Source of the DNA: Kiritimatiellales bacterium
GTDB taxonomy: Bacteria > Verrucomicrobiota > Kiritimatiellia > Kiritimatiellales > Pontiellaceae
Direction: 5' to 3'
NCBI GenBank assembly: GCA_003230915.1
Contig: QIHI01000049.1
Span: 1-32,136 of the forward strand
DNA: 32,136 bases
The notes below the pieces were generated by a model. It saw only the letters and a list, made by a program, of their open reading frames with translations, was not told the origin of the DNA and did not search any database. A program made the translations under genes and the position numbers. This document shows, one piece after another, positions 23,699 to 32,136 of the stretch; position 1 is the stretch's first letter, and the number at the start of each line of letters is the position of its first letter.

Positions 23699-26353
23699 CT
23701 ATTCTCCTACCGGATTGGGTTTTTCGGAATCAATGCCCAGTTCCTTGCGAGCCTTTTCCAACTTCTTTTTATCATATTCACCTTTCGCGGTCAGCGATGA
23801 AAGTACCGTCCATGCAATGGCATTCTGGTCGACCTCGAAGTGTTTGCGTAATGCGCGGCGGCCATCGCTACGACCAAAACCATCGGTTCCCAGCGAGACC
23901 ATCCCATTTGGAACGTACTTGGCCAGCGAGGCGGACAACAGCTTCATATAGTCCGAAGCCGCGATCACCGGACCTACCTCCCCTTCCAGACATTGCGTGA
24001 TGTAGGGTTTCGCATCGTCGTTCAGGTTGCGAACATTTTCACGTTCGGCATCTAACGCGTCATTAATCAGGTTCTTATAACTAGTCACCGACCAAACATT
24101 GGTTTCAACGCCATAGGTTTCTTTTAGCAATTTCGCCGCGTGGACAACTTGCTGCATGATGGCGCCGCTACCGAAAATCTGCGCCTGTGCCTTGTCGGAC
24201 GACTGGAACTTATACATACCTTTGAGAATGCCCTCTTTCACGCCTTCCGGCATGGCGGGTTGCTCGTAGTTTTCGTTCAGTAGCGTGATGTAGTAGAAAA
24301 CCTGCTCGTTCTCCACATACATGCGGCGAATGCCGTCCTTGACGATCGCGGCCAGCTCAAAGGCATAAGCTGGATCGTAGGCGACCAGATTTGGAATGGT
24401 GAGAGCCATAACAATGCCGTGGCCATCCTGATGTTGAAGCCCCTCGCCCGCCAACGTCGTGCGGCCAGCAGTAGCGCCCATCAGAAAACCCTTACAACGC
24501 GAGTCGCCTGCCAACCACGCAAGATCGGCGATGCGCTGGAAGCCGAACATGGAATAGTAGGTATAGAACGGGATCGTATTTATGCCGTGGTTCGAATAGG
24601 CCGTTCCTGCCGCGATAAACGAGGAGAAGGCCCCGGCTTCGGTAATGCCCTCTTCAAGGATTTGGCCGCTTTTGGCCTCCTTGTAGTAGAGCAGATTATC
24701 GGCATCGACCGGCTCGTAGAGCTGGCCTGAGTGGGCATAGATTCCAACCTGGCGGAACAGGGTGTCCATGCCGAAAGTCCGCGCCTCGTCGGGAATGATC
24801 GGAACAACGAGCTCTCCTATATTTTTATCGGAAAGCAATTTGCTGAGCATTCGGACAAAGACCATCGTGGTGGAGACCGAGCGGTCGGAGCCGCCGTCGA
24901 ACTCCATGAATATCTTGTCGGCGGGCGGTTGGATCGGTGTATATTCCGTCCGGCGGGTCGGCACATAATCACCGAGTTCAACACGACGCTCCATGAGGTA
25001 TTTCATTTCCGGGCTATCTTCCGGTGGGCGGTAGAACGGCACATTGTCGATCTCTTCATCAGAAATCGGAATACCAAAGCGGCTACGAAATTCGCGAAGC
25101 GCCTCTTCATCGAGTTTCTTTTGCGAGTGGGTAATGTTCTGCCCTTCTCCAGCGCGGCCGAGGCCATAGCCCTTGACGGTTTTGGCAAGAATCACGGTCG
25201 GTCGGTCTTCAGTATCCATCGCTTTTTTATAGGCCGCGTAAACCTTGGCCGGGTCGTGACCACCGCGGCGCATCCGTTTGATTTGCGTGTCGGAAAGGTG
25301 TTCGGCCAATTTAGCCACGCGTGGATCGGCGTTGAAGAAATGGTCGCGGACATATTGCGCGTCTTCAACAGTATATTTCTGGTACTGGCCATCGACCACC
25401 TCGCCCATACGTTTGACCAGTGCGTCGTCGTGGTCTTTTTCCAACAGTGGGTCCCAATCATCACCCCAAATTACTTTAATGACGTTCCAGCCTGCACCAC
25501 GGAAAGTCGCTTCGAGCTCTTGGATAATCTTACCGTTTCCGCGCACCGGACCATCCAAACGCTGGAGGTTGCAGTTGACGACAAAGGTTAGGTTGTCGAG
25601 TTTTTCGCGCGACGCCAACGCGATCGCCCCGAGGGATTCGGGTTCGTCGGTTTCGCCGTCACCGATAAAAGCCCAAACCTGCTGCCCCATAGGTTCCCGC
25701 AGGCCGCGGTCTTCAAGGTATTTAATAAAACGTGCGTGGTAGATCGCTGTGATCGGTCCGAGCCCCATCGAGACGGTCGGGAATTGCCAAAAGTCAGGCA
25801 TCAGCCACGGGTGCGGGTAGGAGGAAAGGCCAGGTGAATCGTCTAGTTCATGGCGGAAGTTGGTCAGTTGTTCGGCGGTCATACGACCCTCGAGGAATGC
25901 GCGGGCGTAGACACCTGGCGAGGAGTGTCCTTGGAAGTAGACGAAGTCACCGGGGAAACTCTCCGTACGGCCGCGGAAAAAATGGTTGAAGCCCACTTCA
26001 TAGAGAGTGGCAATAGATTGGTAGCTCGAAATGTGGCCCCCAATACCATCTTCCTCACGATTGGCGCGCACCACCATAGCCATCGCATTCCAGCGAATGA
26101 GGCTTTTAATTCGACGTTCCATTTCACGGTCGCCTGGATAGGCCGGTTGATCGTTGAGATCGATGGTATTGATATAGGGGGTGTTCGCCGAGAAAGGCAG
26201 GCGTACACCTTGCCGATAGGCACTTACTTGAAGATCGTGCAGAATATCTTTCACACGGTCGGCGCCATGTGTTTCGAGCAAATCGTCGAGCGCATCTAAC
26301 CAGTCCTGTTTTTCAACGTCGGCGGCTTCCATTTTATTATCGCTTGTATCCAT
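23699..26353 (-). CDS. aceE: Pyruvate dehydrogenase E1, homodimeric type
   Basis: Thiamine-diphosphate enzyme that decarboxylates pyruvate and acetylates the E2 lipoyl group. It has 884 aa, the length of the single-chain AceE type rather than the alpha-beta E1. The ThDP-binding motif is AFIGDGETDEPES at 228-240. Other AceE blocks include GHISSYQSIATLYEVGFNHF, FQGHSSPGVYARAFLEGRM, GRTTLAGEGLQHQDGHG and YYITLLNENYEQPAMPEG. AAAGGAAT precedes the ATG. It begins the aceE-aceF-exonuclease operon and is divergent from nfo; the 230-base gap between them should hold both promoters. No PdhR-like operator was recognised. Confidence 0.97.
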   Translation of the reverse strand: MDTSDNKMEAADVEKQDWLDALDDLLETHGADRVKDILHDLQVSAYRQGVRLPFSANTPYINTIDLNDQPAYPGDREMERRIKSLIRWNAMAMVVRANREEDGIGGHISSYQSIATLYEVGFNHFFRGRTESFPGDFVYFQGHSSPGVYARAFLEGRMTAEQLTNFRHELDDSPGLSSYPHPWLMPDFWQFPTVSMGLGPITAIYHARFIKYLEDRGLREPMGQQVWAFIGDGETDEPESLGAIALASREKLDNLTFVVNCNLQRLDGPVRGNGKIIQELEATFRGAGWNVIKVIWGDDWDPLLEKDHDDALVKRMGEVVDGQYQKYTVEDAQYVRDHFFNADPRVAKLAEHLSDTQIKRMRRGGHDPAKVYAAYKKAMDTEDRPTVILAKTVKGYGLGRAGEGQNITHSQKKLDEEALREFRSRFGIPISDEEIDNVPFYRPPEDSPEMKYLMERRVELGDYVPTRRTEYTPIQPPADKIFMEFDGGSDRSVSTTMVFVRMLSKLLSDKNIGELVVPIIPDEARTFGMDTLFRQVGIYAHSGQLYEPVDADNLLYYKEAKSGQILEEGITEAGAFSSFIAAGTAYSNHGINTIPFYTYYSMFGFQRIADLAWLAGDSRCKGFLMGATAGRTTLAGEGLQHQDGHGIVMALTIPNLVAYDPAYAFELAAIVKDGIRRMYVENEQVFYYITLLNENYEQPAMPEGVKEGILKGMYKFQSSDKAQAQIFGSGAIMQQVVHAAKLLKETYGVETNVWSVTSYKNLINDALDAERENVRNLNDDAKPYITQCLEGEVGPVIAASDYMKLLSASLAKYVPNGMVSLGTDGFGRSDGRRALRKHFEVDQNAIAWTVLSSLTAKGEYDKKKLEKARKELGIDSEKPNPVGE

Positions 26354-26586
26354 CTTTTATTCCTTTGTGATTGGAGCCGACAGAGTAAATATGACCGGTT
26401 AGGCACACAATTAAAAAAGCGGAAAAACATGCTCTCAACTATCCTAGTTTCGGTCTTTACATCTCGAAGCCGTATTTTTAACTCAACCCGACACAGCCCT
26501 CAACATCGTTTAGCCTTCAAACTTGCTTTTTTCCAGCCTCCAGATGTGTTTTAAAGAACGACTGTTGAGCCATATTGGAGAATGTA

Positions 26587-27429
26587 ATGAAACGAATCGG
26601 AGCCCATGTTAGTGCGAATGGAGGGGTGGAGAATGCCCCTATAAATGCAGCAAAAATCGGAGCTACGGCCTTCGCTCTGTTCACCAAGAATCAACGCCAG
26701 TGGGTAGCCAAGCCACTCGCCGCTGAAAACATCGAAGCCTTCAAGAGAAACTGTACAGAACACGATCTAGCTCCGGAATACATTCTACCCCACGATAGCT
26801 ATCTTATTAACCTCGGACACCCTGAAGCCGAGAAATTGGAGAAGTCACGCGCCGCTTTTCTCGACGAAATTCAGCGCTGTGAACAGCTCGGCCTCCAACT
26901 CCTCAACTTCCATCCGGGCAGTCACCTCAAACAGGTTTCCGAAAGTGAATGCCTTGCCACCATCTCCGAATCAATCAATATCGCGTTGGAGCAAACCAAA
27001 GGGGTAACGGCGGTGATTGAAAATACGGCGGGGCAAGGCTCCAACCTCGGTTTCCGCTTCGAGCACCTCGCCGAAATCATCGACGGTGTCGAAGATAAAA
27101 CCCGTATCGGGGTGTGCATCGATACCTGCCATAGTTTTGCGGCAGGCTACGATCTGCGCACCGCCGAGTCGTGCGAATCCGTTTTCTCAGAATTTGAAAA
27201 GATCGTCGGCTTCGGCTATCTGCGCGGCATGCATCTGAATGATTCCAAAAAAGGGCTCGGCACCCGAGTTGACCGACATCATAGCCTTGGAAAAGGTGAA
27301 CTTGGGCTGGAGGTTTTCCGCTATATCATGAAGGATGCGCGGTTTGATCACATCCCGATGATCCTCGAAACCATCGACGACACCATCTGGGCAGAGGAAA
27401 TTAAATTGCTGCACAGCTTTGAAGCATGA
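26587..27429 (+). CDS. nfo: Endonuclease IV (AP endonuclease)
   Basis: Cleaves DNA 5' of abasic sites and removes 3' blocking groups in base-excision repair, using three zinc ions. It has 280 aa with a TIM-barrel pattern. Metal-ligand motifs are visible in order: [62 protein letters not shown] and MILET. The start is the ATG giving MKRIGAHVS, with GGAG six bases upstream; a TTG four codons earlier overlaps that site. The stop overlaps the trmJ-like start by four bases (ATGA), so the two are translationally coupled. Confidence 0.96.
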   Translation: MKRIGAHVSANGGVENAPINAAKIGATAFALFTKNQRQWVAKPLAAENIEAFKRNCTEHDLAPEYILPHDSYLINLGHPEAEKLEKSRAAFLDEIQRCEQLGLQLLNFHPGSHLKQVSESECLATISESINIALEQTKGVTAVIENTAGQGSNLGFRFEHLAEIIDGVEDKTRIGVCIDTCHSFAAGYDLRTAESCESVFSEFEKIVGFGYLRGMHLNDSKKGLGTRVDRHHSLGKGELGLEVFRYIMKDARFDHIPMILETIDDTIWAEEIKLLHSFEA

Positions 27430-28178
27430 ACATACTCGATAACATCCGCATCGTTTTGGTGGAGCCGATCCATGGCGGAAACATTGGATCGGTTTGCCGT
27501 GCCATGAACAACAACGACATCACCGATTTGGCCATCGTCAACCCGCGCCCAACCACCGATTGGGACGATGCGCGCAAACTGGCCTGCAATGCCAAAGAAC
27601 AGCTCGATGCCCGCAAGGAATACTCCACCCTTGCAGAAGCCGTGGCCGATTGCACCGTTGTGGCCGGAACCTCCGCCCGCACTGGATTTTATCGCGATAC
27701 CGCCCACTCCCCTCGTGAATTTTCCTCTGTCGCTCTCGAAAGCGCAACAGACCATAAAATCGCGGTCGTCTTCGGTCGCGAAGACAAAGGTCTCTTTAAC
27801 GAAGAACTGGCACTCTGTACCCACATTATTCAGATTCCATCAAGCGAGCGCTACACCTCGCTCAATCTGTCACATGCCGTAATGGTCTGTAGCTACGAAC
27901 TTTTCATTGCCGCAGGAACCTTCCAGCCCTCGGAAGAAAAAGCCGACGAAGCCAACTCCGAACTGCGCGAACGCATGTTTTCCACTTGGCGCGAAATGAT
28001 GATCGAAACTGAGTTTACCCACGACCAAAAACTTGAACACATGATGATGGGTCTACGCCGTATCTTCTCGCGCGGGAAATTAACCATTCCCGACGTTAAG
28101 ATCCTAATGGGTCTCGCCAAGCAATCCCTCTGGGTTACCGACCAGTGGAAAAAATCCATGAAAGATTCCTATGACTAA
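27426..28178 (+). CDS. trmJ: TrmJ-like tRNA (cytidine/uridine-2'-O) methyltransferase
   Basis: A SPOUT methyltransferase of 250 aa, similar to TrmJ, which methylates the ribose of tRNA position 32. The three knot motifs are present: [19 protein letters not shown] (motif 1), [16 protein letters not shown] (motif 2) and [20 protein letters not shown] (motif 3). The C-terminal helical extension with [15 protein letters not shown] is typical of TrmJ and separates it from the TrmH-like gene at the left of the window. It overlaps nfo at its start and the next exonuclease gene by eight bases at its end. Family assignment is firm; the exact target nucleotide is inferred. Confidence 0.88.
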   Translation: MNILDNIRIVLVEPIHGGNIGSVCRAMNNNDITDLAIVNPRPTTDWDDARKLACNAKEQLDARKEYSTLAEAVADCTVVAGTSARTGFYRDTAHSPREFSSVALESATDHKIAVVFGREDKGLFNEELALCTHIIQIPSSERYTSLNLSHAVMVCSYELFIAAGTFQPSEEKADEANSELRERMFSTWREMMIETEFTHDQKLEHMMMGLRRIFSRGKLTIPDVKILMGLAKQSLWVTDQWKKSMKDSYD

Positions 28179-28764
28179 CTTCCCCGAAAAACGCCACATC
28201 AGCAAAGCCGAGATCAACGAGCTTCCGATGAAACAATACGACGGTCCGATCCATCTCTGCCGCACTGCGGAAGAGGCAGAAGCAGCCGCCGAAAAACTAA
28301 AGAAGCACTCACTGCTTGGCTTCGACACCGAAACCCGCCCAGCCTTCCGTAAGGGAGAGAGCTACGCCCCCTCCCTGCTCCAGCTCGCCACCGAGACAGA
28401 AGTTTATCTTTTCCAAATTCAGCAAACCGGATTAATCCCCAGACTGCTCGAAATTCTCGCTTCCCACGATATTATCAAGGCTGGTGTCGCCATCGATCGT
28501 GATATCGAAGAACTTCAGGCCATGGCCTCCTTCATGCCCGACGGCTTCGTCGAACTTGCCGATCTCGCCCAAACCGCCAACATCAAAAACCTAGGCCTCC
28601 GCGGTCTCACCGCCATCCTCTTCAACTTCCGTATCTCTAAGCGCGAGCAAGTCTCCAACTGGGCTCGTAAAGACCTCACCGACTCCCAACAGCGCTACGC
28701 CGCCACCGACGCGTGGCTCGGTCGAAAAATATTTCAACACTTCGAGGACGCGGGAATCATCTAG
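28171..28764 (+). CDS. RNase D-like DEDDy 3'-5' exonuclease
   Basis: A 197-aa single-domain exonuclease of the RNase D/WRN type. All four acidic positions and the Tyr are visible: LLGFDTETRPAF (Exo I), GVAIDRDIEEL (Exo II) and QRYAATDAWLGRKIF (Exo III, Y-x-x-x-D). SLLQLATETEVYLFQI is the usual strand after Exo I. It lacks the HRDC domains of full RNase D, so it may act on DNA or RNA ends. The start overlaps the trmJ-like gene by eight bases, making nfo, trmJ and this gene a compact nucleic-acid processing operon. A basic, poorly conserved leader of about 20 residues precedes the domain. Confidence 0.85.
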   Translation: MTNFPEKRHISKAEINELPMKQYDGPIHLCRTAEEAEAAAEKLKKHSLLGFDTETRPAFRKGESYAPSLLQLATETEVYLFQIQQTGLIPRLLEILASHDIIKAGVAIDRDIEELQAMASFMPDGFVELADLAQTANIKNLGLRGLTAILFNFRISKREQVSNWARKDLTDSQQRYAATDAWLGRKIFQHFEDAGII

Positions 28765-28773
28765 CGGATCGAC

Positions 28774-29991
28774 ATGGCCCCTAAAAAAAAAATCGCGTTT
28801 CTGCACCGCTATGGACTCGAAGGCTGGGTCTGTTGCGGCGGCCATGCGATCCCCGATCTTATAGCCAATCTATCCAAAAGTACGGAAATTCATTTCTACG
28901 GGCCACATACAACGGAAACGAAGAACCCCGAACTGCGTTCTAGTCTTCGCATGCACGAACTTCCACATACGTGGGATCGCGCCCGCCCCTACGACAAAAT
29001 AACAAAAACGATCCTTTGGTATTTCTGGCTTCCAATCATTGGGATCCGGTGCCGCCTGAATGGAACCCAACTCATATGGAACGATGAAACGGTTCCACTT
29101 ACCGCGCCCATCCTTCAGATTTTTTATGGAAGAAACATCGCCATCACCGTCATGGATTTTTTCATGCGGATCTATACCGAAAACCATCCGCGGTTGCACG
29201 GACTCCGCGATTTCATCGAACGCATCGACTTTGCCGCTTGGCGTAAATTGCCACTCATCTTCACCAAAGTGCTCTACACACAAGAATTTCTCGCGGAACG
29301 GGGTGTTCCAAAGGAGGCCATGCACCTCTACCGTAATCCCATCGATCATACCAAATTCCACCCCGTTAACGAAGCTACCCGCAAGACCACTCGCAAGGCA
29401 TTCGGTTTCACCGACGACGACATCGTACTCAGCCACCACGGCATCCTGCATCCCAACAAAGGTAACGACTGGATTCTAAACCGGCTCTCAGAACTGAAGA
29501 ACGACCTTCCCCATTTAAAATACCTTCTAATTGGCGATGGCCCCGAAATGCGCACCCTCAAGCAACTCGCGTCCAAGCTGGGAATCGACGACCGAATTGT
29601 ATTCGCCGGATGGCTCCCCTCCGAAGATGCCCTCAACAATGCTCTCGCTTCCGCCGACATCGGCCTCGTCATGCGCATCGGCCAAGAAACCGACCACTTC
29701 CACATGACCGACACCCTCGCCCACGAAATGGCCTGCGCTAAACCCATTCTCGCTGTCAACCTCAAGGGAATTGCAGAGATTATCCAGGACAAGGAGAACG
29801 GCTTTCTCTTCTCTCCAAATCAACCCTCCGAGTTTTGTAGTAAATTAAGTACCTTAGCTACAATCCCTGAGTTTCGGATGCAGCTTTCGAAGCAAGCTCA
29901 TGAGTGGAGTACAAAAAATGGAACTATCGCTAATTGCACCCTTGGCTTACTTACTATTTTAAAACAGATTACAAAAAGGCAAGAGGGTTAA
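28774..29991 (+). CDS. Glycosyltransferase family 4-like protein
   Basis: A GT-B-fold retaining glycosyltransferase of 405 aa. The C-terminal donor-binding half is clear: LSHHGILHPNKGNDWILNRL, then YLLIGDGPEMRTLKQLASKL, RIVFAGWLPSEDAL, and HEMACAKPILAVNLKGIAEI, which corresponds to the E-x7-E nucleotide-sugar site with the first Glu in HEM. The N-terminal half starts KKKIAFLHRYGLEGWVCCGG. It follows the exonuclease by nine bases and precedes the YfhO-like gene by four bases, so it could be read from the nfo operon. The acceptor is unknown; envelope polysaccharide or lipid-linked sugar assembly is likely. Confidence 0.85.
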   Translation: MAPKKKIAFLHRYGLEGWVCCGGHAIPDLIANLSKSTEIHFYGPHTTETKNPELRSSLRMHELPHTWDRARPYDKITKTILWYFWLPIIGIRCRLNGTQLIWNDETVPLTAPILQIFYGRNIAITVMDFFMRIYTENHPRLHGLRDFIERIDFAAWRKLPLIFTKVLYTQEFLAERGVPKEAMHLYRNPIDHTKFHPVNEATRKTTRKAFGFTDDDIVLSHHGILHPNKGNDWILNRLSELKNDLPHLKYLLIGDGPEMRTLKQLASKLGIDDRIVFAGWLPSEDALNNALASADIGLVMRIGQETDHFHMTDTLAHEMACAKPILAVNLKGIAEIIQDKENGFLFSPNQPSEFCSKLSTLATIPEFRMQLSKQAHEWSTKNGTIANCTLGLLTILKQITKRQEG

Positions 29992-29995
29992 AATC

Positions 29996-32136
29996 ATGAA
30001 GTTCAAACTCCTCATTAAGGAACAACCGCAAGCTATTCTCGGCTTTCTTATTCTTCTCATTACTCTCATCGCTATTTTTTACACGGGTCTAGCTGACTCA
30101 TCCCAAACCATTTGGACGACAGATTATAAGATGGCCCTGCACCGAAATTATTCCGAAATGGCGCAATCATTCCAACCCCAAGCTTGGGATGCAACCTATT
30201 TTCTTGGAGGTGTTGCCGATGCTTTGATCTACCCCAACTGGCTGTTCATCGGTTTGCTTCCGGTGGGGATTTCGATGTGGCTTAACGTAATGCTACATTT
30301 CCTATTAGCTGGTGCCGGTGCGTGGGTGCTTTGCCGAAAAATGAAAATAGGTGCATGGGGTGCAGCACTGGCCGCCGTTGGTTTTGGCCTGACCTCGCAC
30401 CTACTTTCGTTGACGCATGCAGGACATATCTACAAAATCCAGAGCCTGCCATGGATCCCGTGGGTATTCGCCTACTATTACGTAGGTTGGAAGCAAGGTG
30501 GCTATAGAAACTTTATTGCCGCCGCCCTATTTTTTGCCTTGTCCTTTCAAGGCGGCGAACCTCAGGTTCCTCTGTATACGGGGATGTTCCTCGCCTTGCT
30601 CACTCCGCTATTTATTCTACAAAAATTACGAAAAGGCGCCTCGGGAAAAGAAATTGGAACCTTGATCAGCCTCAGTGCGCTTTGCGCAATATTAACCGTA
30701 CTGCTTGCCCTGCAGTGCCTCTCCAAATACGCTAGTATAAGAAATACCTATAAAAATATCGGCGAACTCTCATCCGATACCTCCGAAGACAAAGCCGCCC
30801 AAGCCAAGCAAAAGTATGACTTTGCTACGGGTTGGTCATTCCCTCCGGAAGATACATCCACATTTTTGATGACCTATAAAGTACGAGGAGGAACCTCCCC
30901 TTCCTATTTTGGTCGATTAGGGACTGAGGACTTTAAACTCCGCCTAAATGACGACTTCATGGGGGTGGCCATTTGTATTTTTGCACTGGTCGGATTAATG
31001 GTTGGGCGAAAGCACGAAGCCTATCCCTTTCTACTTATTCTCCTGATCGTCTCGTTAGTGATTGGCTTCGGACGCTACACCCCAATCTATAAATTCGTCT
31101 ACCACCTCCCAACCATGGCCTCACAACGTGCACCGGCTAGATGGATATTTTTCTCATCGCTAGCCATCTGTATGTTTGCGGGTATCGGCTTCGAGCAATT
31201 CATCCAAAGCTTAAGGGACAGGAACAAAAAATGGGTTTTCCTTCCCGCAGGAATTCTAGCAATACTTTTGATCGTGTTAATGATCGATGGAGCCCTCGGA
31301 GTCCATTCCGCGGACTTTGCACTAAAGGCCTTTGGCTCCACAGGATCCATAACAACATCAAACAACCCCGTTCTGTCGAACCTTCGGGCTGAAAACCTGC
31401 TCGCCGCATTCACCCGCACCGAAATATTTCTTTTCCTAAGTCTTCTTATCACCGCGCCTGCGGCGTGGATTTCCATCCGAGGCAAACGCACGAATGCCGC
31501 AACTCTCTATGCCTGCGGAACTCTGTTCCTCGTCTTAACCAGTATCGACCTTTCCCTTAACGGTGTAAATTTTATCCAATTCTATGACTGGAAGGCCTAT
31601 CACAAGGGAAATCCCATCATTCAGCACTTCAAAGCCGATAAAGACATTTTCCGAATCCAACCCTTAGGAACCCAGGCCCACCCGGCCATCAACCAGATTG
31701 TCGGACCCATCGGCCGATGGAACGGCCTACTTTTCACAGAGGCACAGGAAGCACATCGAACGAAAGGAGAATTTGCTTCGATGCAGCAGATGCTACGGAC
31801 AAAACAGATCCCCCATCAACTGAATCCCCGTTGGATGGATCTATTCAACGTGAAATATGTGCTATCAGCCTACCAGCTTCCTCCCGAGCTACTAAAAATC
31901 TGCCGGTTGGCGCCCGATAAGCAATACAACTTTAACCAACCCGGACCGGTTTTCATTTATCGCTATGAGGATTTTAAGCCCTTCGTGTTCTACACAGCCT
32001 CTGCGATCCACACAGAATCGGATGAAGAAGCTCTAGCCACTGTCTGCAAAACACCCCTACTACAGAAAGCCATCTACTCCCCGTCCACCGAAAACCATAC
32101 AGCGACAAGTCAAGGTGTAGTCAAGGTTGTTCACAG
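29996..32136 (+). CDS. YfhO-like GT-C membrane protein (C-terminus beyond window)
   Basis: An open frame of 713 codons runs off the right edge. It starts MKFKLLIKEQPQAI, with a possible ribosome site AGAGGG eight bases before the ATG. About ten hydrophobic segments occupy the first 500 residues. The first external loop has Asp43 (IWTTDYKMALH) and WDATYFLGG, which resemble the W-x-P-x-x-x-G and acidic motif of YfhO/GT-C proteins. The conserved LPTMASQRAPARWIFFSSLA segment (a family hallmark is R-x-P-x-R-x) is also present. Beyond about residue 510 a soluble extracytoplasmic domain begins. YfhO-type proteins add sugars to lipid-anchored or wall glycans outside the membrane. It starts four bases after the glycosyltransferase stop, so the two are co-expressed. 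Confidence 0.75.
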   Translation, partial: MKFKLLIKEQPQAILGFLILLITLIAIFYTGLADSSQTIWTTDYKMALHRNYSEMAQSFQPQAWDATYFLGGVADALIYPNWLFIGLLPVGISMWLNVMLHFLLAGAGAWVLCRKMKIGAWGAALAAVGFGLTSHLLSLTHAGHIYKIQSLPWIPWVFAYYYVGWKQGGYRNFIAAALFFALSFQGGEPQVPLYTGMFLALLTPLFILQKLRKGASGKEIGTLISLSALCAILTVLLALQCLSKYASIRNTYKNIGELSSDTSEDKAAQAKQKYDFATGWSFPPEDTSTFLMTYKVRGGTSPSYFGRLGTEDFKLRLNDDFMGVAICIFALVGLMVGRKHEAYPFLLILLIVSLVIGFGRYTPIYKFVYHLPTMASQRAPARWIFFSSLAICMFAGIGFEQFIQSLRDRNKKWVFLPAGILAILLIVLMIDGALGVHSADFALKAFGSTGSITTSNNPVLSNLRAENLLAAFTRTEIFLFLSLLITAPAAWISIRGKRTNAATLYACGTLFLVLTSIDLSLNGVNFIQFYDWKAYHKGNPIIQHFKADKDIFRIQPLGTQAHPAINQIVGPIGRWNGLLFTEAQEAHRTKGEFASMQQMLRTKQIPHQLNPRWMDLFNVKYVLSAYQLPPELLKICRLAPDKQYNFNQPGPVFIYRYEDFKPFVFYTASAIHTESDEEALATVCKTPLLQKAIYSPSTENHTATSQGVVKVVH

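Noticed and set aside
24731-25591. A 286-codon open frame antisense to aceE
   Set aside because: It lies wholly inside aceE on the other strand, has no recognisable domain or ribosome site, and is explained by the codon bias of aceE.
1-32136. tRNA, rRNA, riboswitch or CRISPR array
   Set aside because: Intergenic gaps were read on both strands; none showed a cloverleaf, regularly spaced repeats or a known aptamer core.

Overview
The window is a densely packed, Gram-negative-type bacterial chromosome segment (genes on both strands, LptF/LptG-type LPS permease, homodimeric pyruvate dehydrogenase E1, trigger factor-ClpP-ClpX order). The prepilin N-terminus and the mix of core genes resemble the PVC superphylum, most likely Kiritimatiellota. 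That placement comes from family knowledge, not a search, and is only moderately certain. No rRNA, tRNA or CRISPR array was seen.

Layout. (1) 1-3158: a murB fragment leaving the left edge, a TrmH-family RNA methyltransferase, a DUF721/DciA-like gene, manA, and an exported DsrE-like protein. (2) 3265-6045: polA, with proofreading motifs intact. (3) 6046-7821: an accessory hot spot with a 10-bp tandem repeat, the 3' remnant of an IS3-family element, an intact VapBC toxin-antitoxin pair with an apparently leaderless promoter, a cold-shock gene with its terminator, and a decayed second vapB. (4) 7822-10048: a two-gene rrf2-cysK operon, then pgl. (5) 10280-14050: a type IV pilin-like gene behind a sigma-54-type promoter and a 5'-leader hairpin, a GT-C glycosyltransferase with a TPR tail, and a convergent O-antigen-ligase-family protein. 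(6) 14145-16782: zwf, cutA and truA read as one operon; cutA has lost its normal end and reads in frame into truA. (7) 16884-21471: the LPS permease, then tig-clpP-clpX. (8) 21472-26353: a decayed reading frame, then aceE-aceF followed by an ExoX-like exonuclease. (9) 26587-32136: overlapping nfo, trmJ-like and RNase D-like exonuclease genes, then a GT4 glycosyltransferase and a YfhO-like membrane protein leaving the right edge.

Functional themes. Central carbon metabolism is represented by zwf, pgl, manA and aceEF. Genome and RNA maintenance is represented by polA, nfo, two exonucleases, two SPOUT methyltransferases and truA. Protein quality control is tig-clpP-clpX. Envelope glycoconjugate functions appear in two clusters. 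The least ordinary features are the cutA-truA read-through fusion, the sigma-54 pilin promoter with its leader hairpin, the paired operator-like sites at the tig promoter, and the toxin-antitoxin/IS graveyard between polA and cysK. I found no convincing wholly new multi-gene system.
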